Origin: Acanthococcus lagerstroemiae
Taxonomy: Eukaryota > Arthropoda > Insecta > Hemiptera > Eriococcidae
NCBI GenBank assembly: GCA_031841125.1
Contig: CM063110.1
Location: 37,153,214 to 37,217,213, forward strand
DNA: 64,000 bases
Reading direction: 5' to 3'
Part shown: positions 55,274 to 64,000 of the stretch, in pieces
Numbering within the stretch: the stretch's first letter is position 1
Layout of the letters: each line of letters begins with the position of its first letter
Program-made: the position numbers and the translations under genes
The notes under the pieces: generated by a model
Told to the model about the DNA's origin: nothing
Databases searched by the model: none
Seen by the model: only the letters and a program-made list of their open reading frames with translations

Positions 55274-55651
55274 TACTCTATCAGTGGGACATACGCTGTC
55301 CCAGGTTCATAACCTTTCGCTCCAAACGAGATACCGTTGTCCCACCGTTTATGAAAAACTCACTAGGTCAAATATACGTTGAAGAAAGTGCTAGTTGTAT
55401 TCCGCTGATAGAGTATCTACAGAAGCATGTCTTTGCTCACTCACGTCTCGGTAGATGGCGCGGTGGTTCGGAAATAATTGTTTGACTCTCAAGTGGAACA
55501 TACGCTGTCCCAGGTCCACTAGGGGCCCAAGGGGAGTGAAGAATTCTCCGACACCGGATTTGTATTATGGAGAGTCTATTCAACAACTTCCATTAAAAAA
55601 AAAAAAAAAAAAAAATCAAATTGAAAAAGAAAATGGGAGCGAAAGGGTTAA

Positions 55652-56150
55652 TTGGATTGGAGTCTGGGCTGCAAGCTGGTCATTCAAGTTGTGCAGTCTC
55701 GACTTCCAAGAATTTGTGCGTCTGTTGTGCTGCATGCGGCCGTGCCTTATCTTGCATGAACAAGGAGCCTGTACCCAAGGCACGACATAATTTAGGAGAA
55801 TGCTCTCTTAATATGCACTGAAGCGTTCACGGTGCCGGAATCACAGAAATGGAGATCCGACCTAGAATGACTCATACATATACTCGATTTTATTTACTAT
55901 TGTACGCATGGACCTAGAATTTCAGGGAAGAATCTACATCAAGGTTAAAGCGAAATTTAATACAAAAGTCAATGTTAACTTTTCGTTTGATTGTCACTTT
56001 GTTTTAGATATAGAATTCTGTCTTGGACTTAACGTGGTAAAAACCAAACGACGTATGAGTAAAAGTTTGAAATGAAATCCCACGTTATCGGGAACAAACG
56101 ATATCAGCATGCAATCGCATCGACAAATTATACCAAAATATAATAAATTG
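55652..56150. other. Intron sequence, nothing recognised
   Basis: Two overlapping + strand frames cover 55455-55821, but no family is recognised. Confidence 0.3.
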
Positions 56151-56205
56151 ATAACAATAATAATAATAATAATAACAACAACAATAATAATAATAATAAT
56201 AAAAA
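56151..56205. repeat. (AAT)n microsatellite
   Basis: Runs of AAT interrupted by CAACAACAA. A similar tract lies at 60679-60706. Confidence 0.95.
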
Positions 56206-56540
56206 CAATATACTGGTGGTTAGACATGTGCGAAAAATCAACAGACGAGAAAATGATTCACTGAAGAATGAACACCAACTTGACTGTTGGATCAAATGTA
56301 TCAAGCATTTGAGATAAATACGGGATCCAAAACAAATATAGGTGTAGACGGCGGCTTACTAGATCTAAGGGTCAAACACTGGTGGTTAGACATGTGCAAA
56401 AAATCAACAGACGAAAAAATGATGAACTGGAGAATGAACAACAACTTGACTGTTGGATCAAAGTATCAAGCATTTGAGATTATTACTGGGTTGAAAATCG
56501 AATATATAGACGGCGGCTTGTTAGGTTCAATCGCCTGAAT
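56206..56540 (+). repeat. Tandem duplication of a 165-170-bp segment with coding-like content
   Basis: ACTGGTGGTTAGACATGTGC, AAAATCAACAGACGA, CTTGACTGTTGGATCAAA, TATCAAGCATTTGAGAT and GACGGCGGCTT occur twice in the same order. The second unit is open and reads WWLDMCKKSTDEKMMNWRMN, then VGSKYQAFEI and IDGGLLGS; the first carries stops. I do not recognise the protein. Confidence 0.75.
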
Positions 56541-58149
56541 TTGTCTGAACTTGATCATCTCTGGCAACATAATGTTGGATCTCTTAATTTTAATTCATAA
56601 TATTTCACTACTCATAAAACACAAGACCCTCATCGAATAACTCCATTTTTAAGAGAACGCATCTAGTCCTTGTTATTGCAAAAAGCGCAGTGAGAAATTC
56701 CTTAGAATCCTTTTTGAAACTAAGTGAGTAGGTCGGCTCCATACTCCCTACTTTCAAGGATTTAGTTTTTCCATATCCCACATCAATTTTTGCTGAGAAT
56801 TTCAATTTTTACTCTCATATTTTGAATCAATCAACAATAAACTAGCATTTGTTGTATATTCCGTATATGTACCTATGTATTCTCAATAAAACGTCGGCCT
56901 CTCAATATAACTCGTCTGTCTTTCAAGAAAATGACTTGACAAATGCCGAGAAATCCGGTCTCTACTAATGACGAATGTCTACACTGCATACAGATACATT
57001 GGTACATGGATATGCCTTATAGCTACTTAACATGTTCTGCATATTCAGTCAACATAAGAATGTCGACACGTCGATTAATTGAGCGGTAGCTATTTTACAG
57101 TTTGGAACTTCCTGCAAAAAAGACCAAAATACGGTTGACACGTAGAATAAGTTGACTGCAGACTCAAAACGATACTGTTATTAAGTTTCAAATGAAACAT
57201 GAGCATTATACCTACTCGACAACAAAGGAGGGAATGTTCCCTCCGTGATCGTAGAATTTTCTTATTTTTCGTTTCCTCCTCTTCTTCCTTCAAAACTGTT
57301 TCCATTTTGCGGACCTTTTGTTTTCTTCGTTCTAAAGCGCAGAGAGGGGTTATTTCGGTGATGTTCTCCGTCGAACCTTTCAAACCGGAAACGGAATTAA
57401 GTTTTGACGCTTGTACTTAAAAGAACATGTGTATTCATATGGGGGGAAAAAACATGCTGCAATGGGCGAGAAGGAAGGAGAACAGCAAGCGACGTACGAG
57501 AAGAAGCAGGAAAAATACATACGAAAATTGTGGAGTGGAAACACTTTTAAAAATCGATTTTGAAGTCGACTTAAGTTTGCGAAAAATAGCGTTCATAAAT
57601 TTTTCTTGCCGGTCGAGTTTAGCCCAGCGAAGTTGCGATAATGCAAATGGCGTTAATACCGAGAAAAAGCTTTATACACGGTGGTTGAATTATTATACGC
57701 AATAAGGCCACGGCCGAGTCGCGGCGCGGCGGCAAGGCGGCGGCGGTCGACGCACAGAAAATACTCGTAATAAGATTTCGTCGATCTGCGTATATACCTT
57801 CACTTATTCGTTTGCCTTCTCAAATTCGCTTCTCGGCTGGCCCAAATCTAATAGAATCGAAACTTTCTCCGGCCGGCGTATTTAATTTCGGCAAAATTCG
57901 ACGAAGTGTGTATGAGAGGCTCTTGAGACCATCGAGAGCATTCTCGCCGGATTAATCGGCGTTGGCGATGGCGAGGGTGGGCCCGGAAACATGGCCTATG
58001 TAGGCTGCCCTAGCTTCGTGTCTTCTCTTTTCCCGTTTCGCGGGCCGAACGATATTGCAACGTGTATTCGGTGTTAGATAATTAACCGGCGGAATTATAA
58101 TATGATATCGTTGAATAATGACTGTAAAATGTCTGTGTATTCTGATTAG
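56541..58149. other. End of the 14.6-kb Nmdar2 intron
   Basis: AT-rich until about 57700, then a CpG-rich patch at 57705-57760 (GCGGCGCGGCGGCAAGG) shortly before the third exon. No coding exon was recognised. Confidence 0.4.
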
Positions 58150-58297
58150 GGTGGATATTTCACAAGCCTACCGAAACGAATCTTTCTACCAGTGCTGTTC
58201 TGGATTCTGTATCGATTTGCTGTCACGGCTGGCTGAGGAGCTCGCGTTTACATACGAGCTGGTTCGAGTCGAGGATGGTCGCTGGGGAACGCTACAG
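58150..58297 (+). CDS. Nmdar2: Nmdar2 coding exon (ligand-binding domain, S1 continued)
   Basis: Third visible exon. The acceptor is CTGATTAG, the first base G completes the ATG codon split with the preceding exon, and the donor is CAG|GTAAGC at 58298. The encoded peptide contains the near-invariant GluN block [12 protein letters not shown] followed by [20 protein letters not shown] and TLQ. The CC and C residues are the conserved S1 cysteines. An N-x-S/T glycosylation site (NES) lies just before them. In the family this exon is followed by the segment leading to the TSLKI agonist-contact motif and the first membrane helix; neither is found in the remaining 5.7 kb, so the gene runs off the window. 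The phase match across all three exons and the domain order support one + strand transcript with introns at 26978-43281 and 43512-58149. Confidence 0.93.
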
Positions 58298-59126
58298 GTA
58301 AGCTGAAGCTTCATCGGGTATATTCTGGCGACGTCAGTGGCAGCTTCTATATACGCTCTGTATTCCCGTGATGTTCGGTTTCTGGTTTTTGAAGAGGCGA
58401 AGAAGCGAACTGTGATGCTTTTATTAGTCGGCCCTTCCATACGGGATACTTTGTATCGAAACATAAATCTAATTGGTGCGCCGAGTGTTGGTCCACAACC
58501 TAGAAAAGGAGGCTGTACTTGATTACAAGTATAAATACCTTTGTCTTTTTATAATTTCATCGACTGTAACAGGATGGCAGAAACGCTGGTTGGGAATTTT
58601 GAAAAGGGGGCTGTTGTGACGTACTGATTGCCGGATGCTGTGATTTAGTATAACGAGATACCAGGTGTCGTAAGACAACACCAATAGGGGGTCCACTGTG
58701 TGGACCCAGTAGTGTCGATAGCCCTTGACTCGAGATTCTCTCGATCATGGAATAATTTGAATAATTTAGCCGAGTCGTTTGTACCAATATGAGATTTATT
58801 GATGTTTGAAAAAGTTACCTGCGTTAGTTCCGATATATTAGGTATTAATTTTGAAACTCTTTAATAGAATAGTATTACAGTATAGTCGTTAAGCTTCGAG
58901 CATACGACACGACAAGATTCAGTCAAAAATGTTGGAATTTTCTGAGTCCGGATTATGGACAAAGGTGACGCAAACGAAGTCTCCACTTGATTCTTGGTAG
59001 AGAACAAGACGGATGTAATGGGGGACCGGAAGAATCCACCCTCTCCTCCGTCTGCTGGAATGAAATCAGCACCACTAAAATCATTATAGCCAAATTGTTG
59101 ACTAGCGTACAAAAATTTGGTTCCAT
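58298..59126. other. Nmdar2 intron after the third visible exon
   Basis: A transposon-end-like CCGTCTGCTGGAATGAAATC then AGCACCACTAAAA lies at about 59047-59083 and matches 25209-25242. No exon was recognised. Confidence 0.35.
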
Positions 59127-59883
59127 GAAAATTCGTCGCGGAAAACTTGTAGCGCGATATTCGTCTCTAACGAAAATTCGTCGCGTGTAATTCGTAGCAA
59201 CGTAAATTCGTACGTAGTAAAAATTCGTCTCGTGTCATTTGTAGCAGGAAAAGTCGCAAATAAAATTTATTGAGAAAAAATCTTATTTCGGTCAAACATA
59301 ACTTCGTTTCATATTTTATGTATATGTATCGCATCAGTGGCCGGAGGGACGCTTTGAGGCTGACCCGAGCCCCCATGGGGTTTCCTACTGACCGAAGTTC
59401 GCGTTTCCTGAGCATTAGCCTGGAATGCAGGTCCCCCAAACATCAAAATACATAATAGAAATGATATTTTCATCTTTGAGCATTTTTCGTGCAAACCTGT
59501 AATTTTAAATTTTAAATAAAGATCTCGAAGAAAAAAAAAATCAAAGTTATACGTAGAAAATGTTTGCAGTTTCCTCATTTCTAATTAGCAACACTGCTAG
59601 TATTCGGAATGAGTTTTTTTTGGTGGGGGAGGGGGGGTGAAAAGATTATAATTACAAGTATTTAAAATGTATGAAATAAATCTTGTCCTTTCTGGTCTGC
59701 AGTTCGCCCTTCTTGAAGATTCAGTCTGGTTACGGGCCTGGAGCAGACTGAGTGTTCTCCACGAAGTTTCTGTCTCGGACAGCAGCCACACGCGACCAAT
59801 TTCACGTTCGACCAATTTTCTCAATCGACGAATTTTCGTTGGCTACGAATTTCACACGACCAATTACGCGCTACGAATTTTCC
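59127..59883. mobile_element. Non-autonomous element with AATTCGTCGCG modular ends
   Basis: The left side (59127-59260) repeats GAAAATTCGTCGCG, GTAATTCGTAGCAACG and AAATTCGTACGTAG. The right side (59800-59883) carries inverse versions (CGACGAATTTTCGTTGGC, CGCGCTACGAATTTTCC). Multiple short modules in inverse orientation at both ends suggest a DNA transposon with subterminal repeats. Exact termini are uncertain. A CGCATCAGTGGCCGGAGGGA word inside resembles the end of the 119-bp repeat. Confidence 0.55.
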
Positions 59884-60020
59884 TGTTTCTAAAAAATTTA
59901 TGTATTGAAAAAAAAAATCATAAATATTGGTGATCCTAAAGGTGACTATAACCCCAAGTCAGCTTCAGCAGCGTTACAGCGTCCTCTTAATATTTCTAAA
60001 ATAGTTGTAATATCGGTCAT

Positions 60021-60163
60021 TGAGGCACCAAAATTATTGTGGCACCACAAATAACGTTAAGGCACAAAAAATCGGTGCCACAACGTTTTTCAACGGGAAT
60101 GATCGCGAACCATTAGGAACGGCTCTCTGCGCTCAAAATACGAAAAATAGCTCTGGTGCCTGA
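60021..60163. mobile_element. Small nested-palindrome MITE
   Basis: TGAGGCACCA (60021-60030) pairs with TGGTGCCTGA (60154-60163), and an inner TGTGGCACC (60039) pairs with GGTGCCACA (60074). No clear target duplication. Confidence 0.5.
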
Positions 60164-60238
60164 AGGTCGGTATTTTCAATACTCATAAATAAATCCTTTA
60201 TTTGACGCACACTATAAATTAGTATAACTAATAAGCAA

Positions 60239-60446
60239 TCTGGTTGGCCGAGTGGATAGCACGCTGGTCTCGGAATCCGGAGGTCCCGGGTTTGAGTCCA
60301 CGTAGAAAATCGCTACATTTCGACCTAGGTCGATTTTTCGGCAAGATGAGAAGAGGGCTAAGGCAGCCCTAACAGCCTCCCCGACGTCTCTGAAGTAATG
60401 CTCGAAAGGGGATTCTAGGTCTCGGGTTGAGAGTAAATTAGAAAAG
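60239..60446 (+). mobile_element. tRNA-derived SINE, family 2, copy 3
   Basis: Head TCTGGTTGGCCGAGTGGATA (intact A box) and GTCCCGGGTTTGAGTCCACG (B box). Body collinear with the copies at 44697 and 52269, ending GGGTTGAGAGTAAATTAG. Confidence 0.9.
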
Positions 60447-60678
60447 AGAAGCAATATCCTGTCCTTGCCAAAAAATAATGGCCTCAAAATTTAAATAATC
60501 AATAAACAAAAAGAAAATATAATTCTAAAATGTACAAAAATAACCGAAGATTAAAAAAAAAAGTTTGTTTTTTGGTGAGAAGAGGACGTTGGGCCTCAAC
60601 CTTTCCCATTCTCCCTTAATATTTATATCATTCAATAAAAGAACATAGGAACGGAAAAATTCTCTCTCTACAAAAACT

Positions 60679-60706
60679 AATAATAATAATAGTAATAATA
60701 ATAATG
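60679..60706. repeat. (AAT)n microsatellite
   Basis: AATAATAATAATAGTAATAATAATAATG. Confidence 0.9.
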
Positions 60707-60791
60707 AATACTCGTAATACAGAATAAAGGAGAATAAAAGAAACACTCAAGTTGACAGTCAAGTTGAAAATAAATAGTATATTATGCATTA

Positions 60792-60890
60792 AGGGAGAGA
60801 AGTGATCGTTCTGCCATAAGTGCGAAGATTCGTGAAACGAGCGAAAGCGAGTGAAGCGAACGCACAAGTGTGAACGATCGCTTCTCTCCT
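60792..60890. mobile_element. 99-bp foldback sequence
   Basis: AGGGAGAGAAGTGATCGTTC (60792-60811) pairs with GAACGATCGCTTCTCTCCT (60872-60890) with one mismatch and a one-base length difference. Inner GTGCG/CGCAC and GCGAAAGCGA words extend the fold. Probably a MITE. Confidence 0.65.
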
Positions 60891-61374
60891 GTGGTGCGTA
60901 CGACGTTTTTTATCATACACACCTAAAAAGTGTAGATAAATTTTGGGTTTAGGTTTAAGAGAAACAGATCACACACACGGAAACTTGCAAGTTTATTATT
61001 TTATAATTTGTAACAAACTGCTCGTCTGAAAAGTATTGCCTCTCAAGCAATTTAAAAATTTCCTGAACAGGTAATTGTTTGGTAACTTAGTAGTGCTGTG
61101 TTCTGATTGGTCGAAGCGGTCGAAGAATTGCCAGCTTAAATACTTTTTAATACCAGAATTAGCAACTTTTGTCAGTGACATTTTTGTGCCGCATTTTTGC
61201 AGACGGGTGGTAAATAAAAGAAATGAAAATACTTATTAAAGATTTAATTAATTATCAGTACAATCGTTAGCAAACAGGAAACTGGTGAATAAAACAAAAA
61301 TAGGATCTGCTTAGTGGTAAATATCAACAAAAATAGGTAGTACACTTCTTTCTAATCAATTATTTTAATTAATA
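60891..61374. other. Non-coding, nothing recognised
   Basis: AT-rich; possibly the 3' untranslated side of the Crypton-like gene. Confidence 0.3.
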
Positions 61375-62894
61375 TTAAACGTACAGTTGGAGCAATTCGT
61401 GAAATAGAAATTTCCAGGATTTATTTGTAGATACTGTATCAGTTGCTGTCTCAAAACTGAGGATAAACTTATCTAAGTCATTGCCATGAATAAGAAAATT
61501 GTTATTCTGTGTCCACTTAATCGAATTTGTGTCACTTGAGATGCTTGATTGAACTATACTTGGTACAGAAAAAGTTGACTGCAATAATTCGTTATTGTCA
61601 GGTAAAAGATTTGAGTCTGAGACATCTGAAACACACACTTGATCGAACTGAGGTTGACACAGGCAAATTGAAAGGAGCGTGCTCGTCGTTCATAAAAGAC
61701 GTAGTCGGAATCTTTTTCGATACGTAAGCATTCATCGCGATGTTCTTGGCACTAAAATCTTGTATTGCTGCAGTTACCAACTTTCCGGTTCCTTTCTGGT
61801 AAGAAACAGAAGTTTCAACGTATTCATCTATCATTTTATCATTCTTCCAACCTGCTAATCGTTTCATTCTAATCTTCCCTGCTTCAGCATTCGCAGCCAG
61901 ACTAGCATCAGATCGCCGGAAACAATGATCCAATAAAATGATACGAGTAAAAGGATTACGATTTTCGATAGCATTTTAATTTTGTATATCTCATTCTAAT
62001 AACGATAAATTACCTGTATAAAGAGACGGATTCTCAAGATTCAAGAATTCAGCAATTTGACGAGGCATTGATGCGATTTTATTTTTTCCCATTGGTTGAC
62101 GAGTACATTTTCCTCTTTGATAATTTAGGAAGAACCTACTTGTACTTGCACTGGACGGTCGCAAATGTTTGTACATCCTAAGGAAGCTGGTGACTTTTTT
62201 ATCGAGTACAAACGATCACTGAGCTCCTGTTCTCGAATCCGGTATATCCAGAACCCAAATGTTATCGTGCAGCTAGATGTCATCAGTAGTTACTCGAGTT
62301 ATTTCGTCTACTCGCATGAGACCTGTGATTCTGATAACAAGAACAGCCTACCTAGTGTAAGAAACGACAATATTATTAAATTAAGGTTATACACTAACTT
62401 TAATAAGAGGATTGCTCATGTATTACTTACTTTATGCGGAAGGGATCGATCGTTGGAGAGCCTTTGATAAACTCGTTTATACTGGCCGCTGTTAGAATTT
62501 TCGATTTTTTCGGACGATATTCTTCATTCTTTTTCTTCAAAAATGCTTTCAGCTGGTTGTATCTGGATATGTCAGTGTTTTGTTGAGTTGCTAACATAGT
62601 TCTCAGCATCGAGTATCTGCTCCAGAAGGTGGAGGATTTCACTTTCTTTGAGATTTCTGCAAAATATGCTAGTAGAGTGTTTTCACTAAAGTTGCTTGCT
62701 GCGATTTTCTGTGCAATTCGCCATTGTTTAAAATTGGTAAATGCGTTTTCATACAAGTTCTTTGATTTTGTTGGAATGAGATTTTTCGTCGCCCCTTCAG
62801 CTATACTTCGAATATGTGGAGTATTACACAGATCATCGACTTATTGTTCGTCATTCACCGAATCTGAATCAGAAGAATCGACGCCCATAGTCAT
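61375..62894 (-). pseudogene. Crypton-type tyrosine recombinase gene, intron-containing, decayed
   Basis: Cryptons are DNA transposons mobilised by a tyrosine recombinase. The minus strand from 62894 starts MTMGVDSSDSDS and, after one in-frame TAA, continues FTNFKQWRIAQKIAASNFSE, NTLLAYFAEISKKVKSSTFW and SRYSMLRTML, the N-terminal core-binding domain. A GTAAGT donor at 62430-62425 and a TTACACTAG acceptor near 62352 mark a first intron. Exon 2 has LVIRITGLMRVDEITRVTTD with the catalytic arginine, and RFFLNYQRGKCTRQPMGKNK to LYTG, then GTAATT. Exon 3 has HCFRRSDASL (H-x-x-R), GWKNDKMIDEYVE with the tryptophan and catalytic tyrosine, and a serine-rich tail to 61375. All R-H-R-W-Y positions are visible. 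Stops in exons 1 and 2, a lost AG at the last acceptor and a tail frameshift show it is inactive. Confidence 0.88.
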
Positions 62895-62960
62895 TGTGAA
62901 TATATAGTAGATGTTACACTTGAAAAAGTGAAAGAATAAAAGGGAGAAGAAAGAATTTAG

Positions 62961-63859
62961 AAATTCGAAGAATATAGGCAACTACAGCCAGGGGTGCGTA
63001 GAATTTCCCTGTACGAAAATATTAGGTCAGGATGATTCGAATGTTTATATTGACTGACACAACACGAGTGGCTTATGCGCTGAAATTTTACCATATCTAC
63101 ATTATCTACAGAGAATGGGCGGACGGATGGATAGCCGGACGGGAACTGCTCTGGCTAGGTACCTATAACAGAGTTAAAAATCACGTTTGAGTACGGGTAC
63201 AAAATACTACTGCACCGCAGCCCAAAACGAATAACATGGCCAAGCATTTAAGCGATCCTATTCTCTGGTCCAGTATCCGACTAGCACAAACATACTACGA
63301 GCGGTATTCCCGAAAAGTTGTTACGGTAACCACTCATAACAACTAGTCCCAAGGTGGTGTTATGAGTGGTTATGAGATGTTATCCAACATTGCGGTAAAT
63401 GGGTAACAACTCATAACATCTTTTTTATAACAACGGTTGTTATCATAACATCGCATAACAACTTTTCGAGAATAGTGGTCCAGGGGGTCTATACCTAGCC
63501 CGCACGAATGACTATAGGTACCCTGGTAGTGCCCGCCCTGAGGCTGTGCTGCAGTTCAGTATGCTGTCCGGAGACTCGACCGAATGCCCACAGCCGGATC
63601 CACATTGTCGCCTAGGTAGGGTAACGTCTGGAACCTGCATAGTGGAGAGCCTAGGGCGTCAACAACACCCCCGCCGGCGAGAAGGCATTGCGAGCAAGCG
63701 TAAATATAAAAGCAGTTTAAAAAACCATAACAAAATGTGTACTCAGTGAGCAAAACTCACCCCAAATTGGCGTCTCTCACCAACACCACAAAATACATGA
63801 CACTATCGAAATACGGCTTACGCACAAGTCAAATTTCCAGCAACAGACTTTTACCACAG
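62961..63859. repeat. 0.73-kb dispersed repeat, copy 2, with an internal MITE
   Basis: Collinear with 14401-15129 once the 185-bp insert at 63296-63480 is removed. Starts GAAGAATATAGGCAAC and ends CAGACTTTTACCACAG. It begins 67 bp beyond the first ATG of the Crypton-like gene, on its upstream side. Confidence 0.8.
63296..63480. mobile_element. 185-bp MITE inserted in the 0.73-kb repeat
   Basis: Comparison with copy 1, which reads CATAC-CAGGGGGT without a gap, shows the insert directly. Terminal inverted repeats TATTCCCGAAAAGTTGTTAC (from 63305) and the inverse ending at 63474 agree at 19 of 21 positions over 21 bp. The inside is rich in TTATGAGTGGTTATGAG and CATAACAAC words. Target duplication unclear. 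Confidence 0.85.
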
Positions 63860-63865
63860 GCGGTG

Positions 63866-64000
63866 CCAGCCATGTTCACCGAAAGACATTTCACCGGGGG
63901 AAGGTTCACCGATTTCTTTCACCGATGAACACATTCATCGAGAGGATGATTCACCTGAAAAAAATTATTTTCACCGGCTCGAAAAATGAAAAAAATTGTC
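63866..64000. repeat. TTCACCG-module repeat at the window edge
   Basis: GTTCACCGAAAG, ATTTCACCGGGGG, GTTCACCGATTTC, TTTCACCGATGAAC, ATTCATCGAGAGG and TTTTCACCGGC follow each other. This is the same style of modular terminal repeat as at 59127 but a different word. It runs off the window. Confidence 0.55.

Larger units (their letters stand above)
53303..55651. mobile_element. piggyBac-like non-autonomous element carrying a minisatellite
   Basis: TTAA at 53303-53306 is followed by CCCTTTCGCTCCCA. The opposite end reads TGGGAGCGAAAGGG followed by TTAA at 55648-55651. A TTAA target duplication with CCC-starting terminal repeats is the piggyBac signature. The 2341-bp interior has no transposase. 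It holds the dimeric minisatellite (53440-55110), a second internal terminus-like copy AACCTTTCGCTCC at about 55311, and two copies of a GTGCTAGTTGTATYCC block (about 53390 and 55391). Confidence 0.82.

Noticed and set aside
57199..57705. Two plus-strand frames of 73 and 92 codons in the second intron
   Set aside because: Basic, low-complexity sequence with no recognisable family, no flanking splice pair in phase, and AT-rich intron context.
60239..60306. tRNA gene
   Set aside because: Same reasoning: three copies share the tRNA-like head and the same non-tRNA body.
62165..62467. 100-codon plus-strand frame
   Set aside because: Antisense shadow of the Crypton recombinase; the minus strand carries the conserved GLMRVDEIT motif.
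1..64000. Endogenous virus or viral genes
   Set aside because: All polymerase motifs seen are of non-LTR retrotransposon type, and the only integrase piece is KRBA2/gypsy-like. No capsid, envelope or viral polymerase was recognised.

Overview
The window reads as AT-rich, intron-rich, transposon-dense nuclear DNA of an arthropod, most likely an insect. The host group cannot be fixed from this piece; the repeat types would fit a hemipteran. There is no bacterial-style gene organisation. The one clearly functional host gene is an ionotropic glutamate receptor of the NMDA type, subunit 2 (Nmdar2), on the + strand. Three consecutive coding exons with matching splice phases are visible (26839-26977, 43282-43511, 58150-58297). 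They encode the end of the amino-terminal domain and the first half (S1) of the ligand-binding domain. They are separated by introns of about 16.3 kb and 14.6 kb. I recognise no Nmdar2 exon upstream of 26839 or downstream of 58297, so the rest of the gene lies outside the window or in exons I could not recognise.

Almost everything else is mobile or repetitive. Region 1-8.2 kb holds degenerate tandem repeats, an 878-bp element with 36-bp terminal inverted repeats (5975-6852) and a cluster of AACGAAACG-type repeats carrying a perfect 29-bp-arm hairpin. Region 8.2-17.4 kb holds RTE-clade and Jockey-type retrotransposon debris, a KRBA2-type integrase fragment, one copy of a 0.73-kb dispersed repeat, and three hammerhead-ribozyme-like motifs, two of them facing each other in a foldback. 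Region 19.4-26.8 kb holds a hAT-like MITE with an 8-bp target duplication and long diverged tandem arrays.

The first Nmdar2 intron (27.0-43.3 kb) holds a 2.5-kb non-LTR element on the minus strand. It also holds an almost intact RTE reverse transcriptase inserted with a 12-bp target duplication and a 5' inversion (32379-34349), RT and RNase H remains of a second retroelement, and an 0.8-kb element with modular inverted ends. The second intron (43.5-58.1 kb) holds two tRNA-derived SINE families, R1-like, Jockey-like and RTE-like fragments nested in each other, and a 119-bp short mobile repeat with a 10-bp target duplication. It also holds a 2.34-kb piggyBac-like non-autonomous element bounded by TTAA that carries a 1.6-kb dimeric minisatellite.

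Downstream of the last exon are further MITEs and SINEs, a decayed Crypton-type tyrosine recombinase gene with introns on the minus strand (61375-62894), and the second copy of the 0.73-kb repeat, itself interrupted by a 185-bp MITE. The genes do not form a pathway: one host receptor gene has been expanded by insertions, many of which can be ordered relative to each other.
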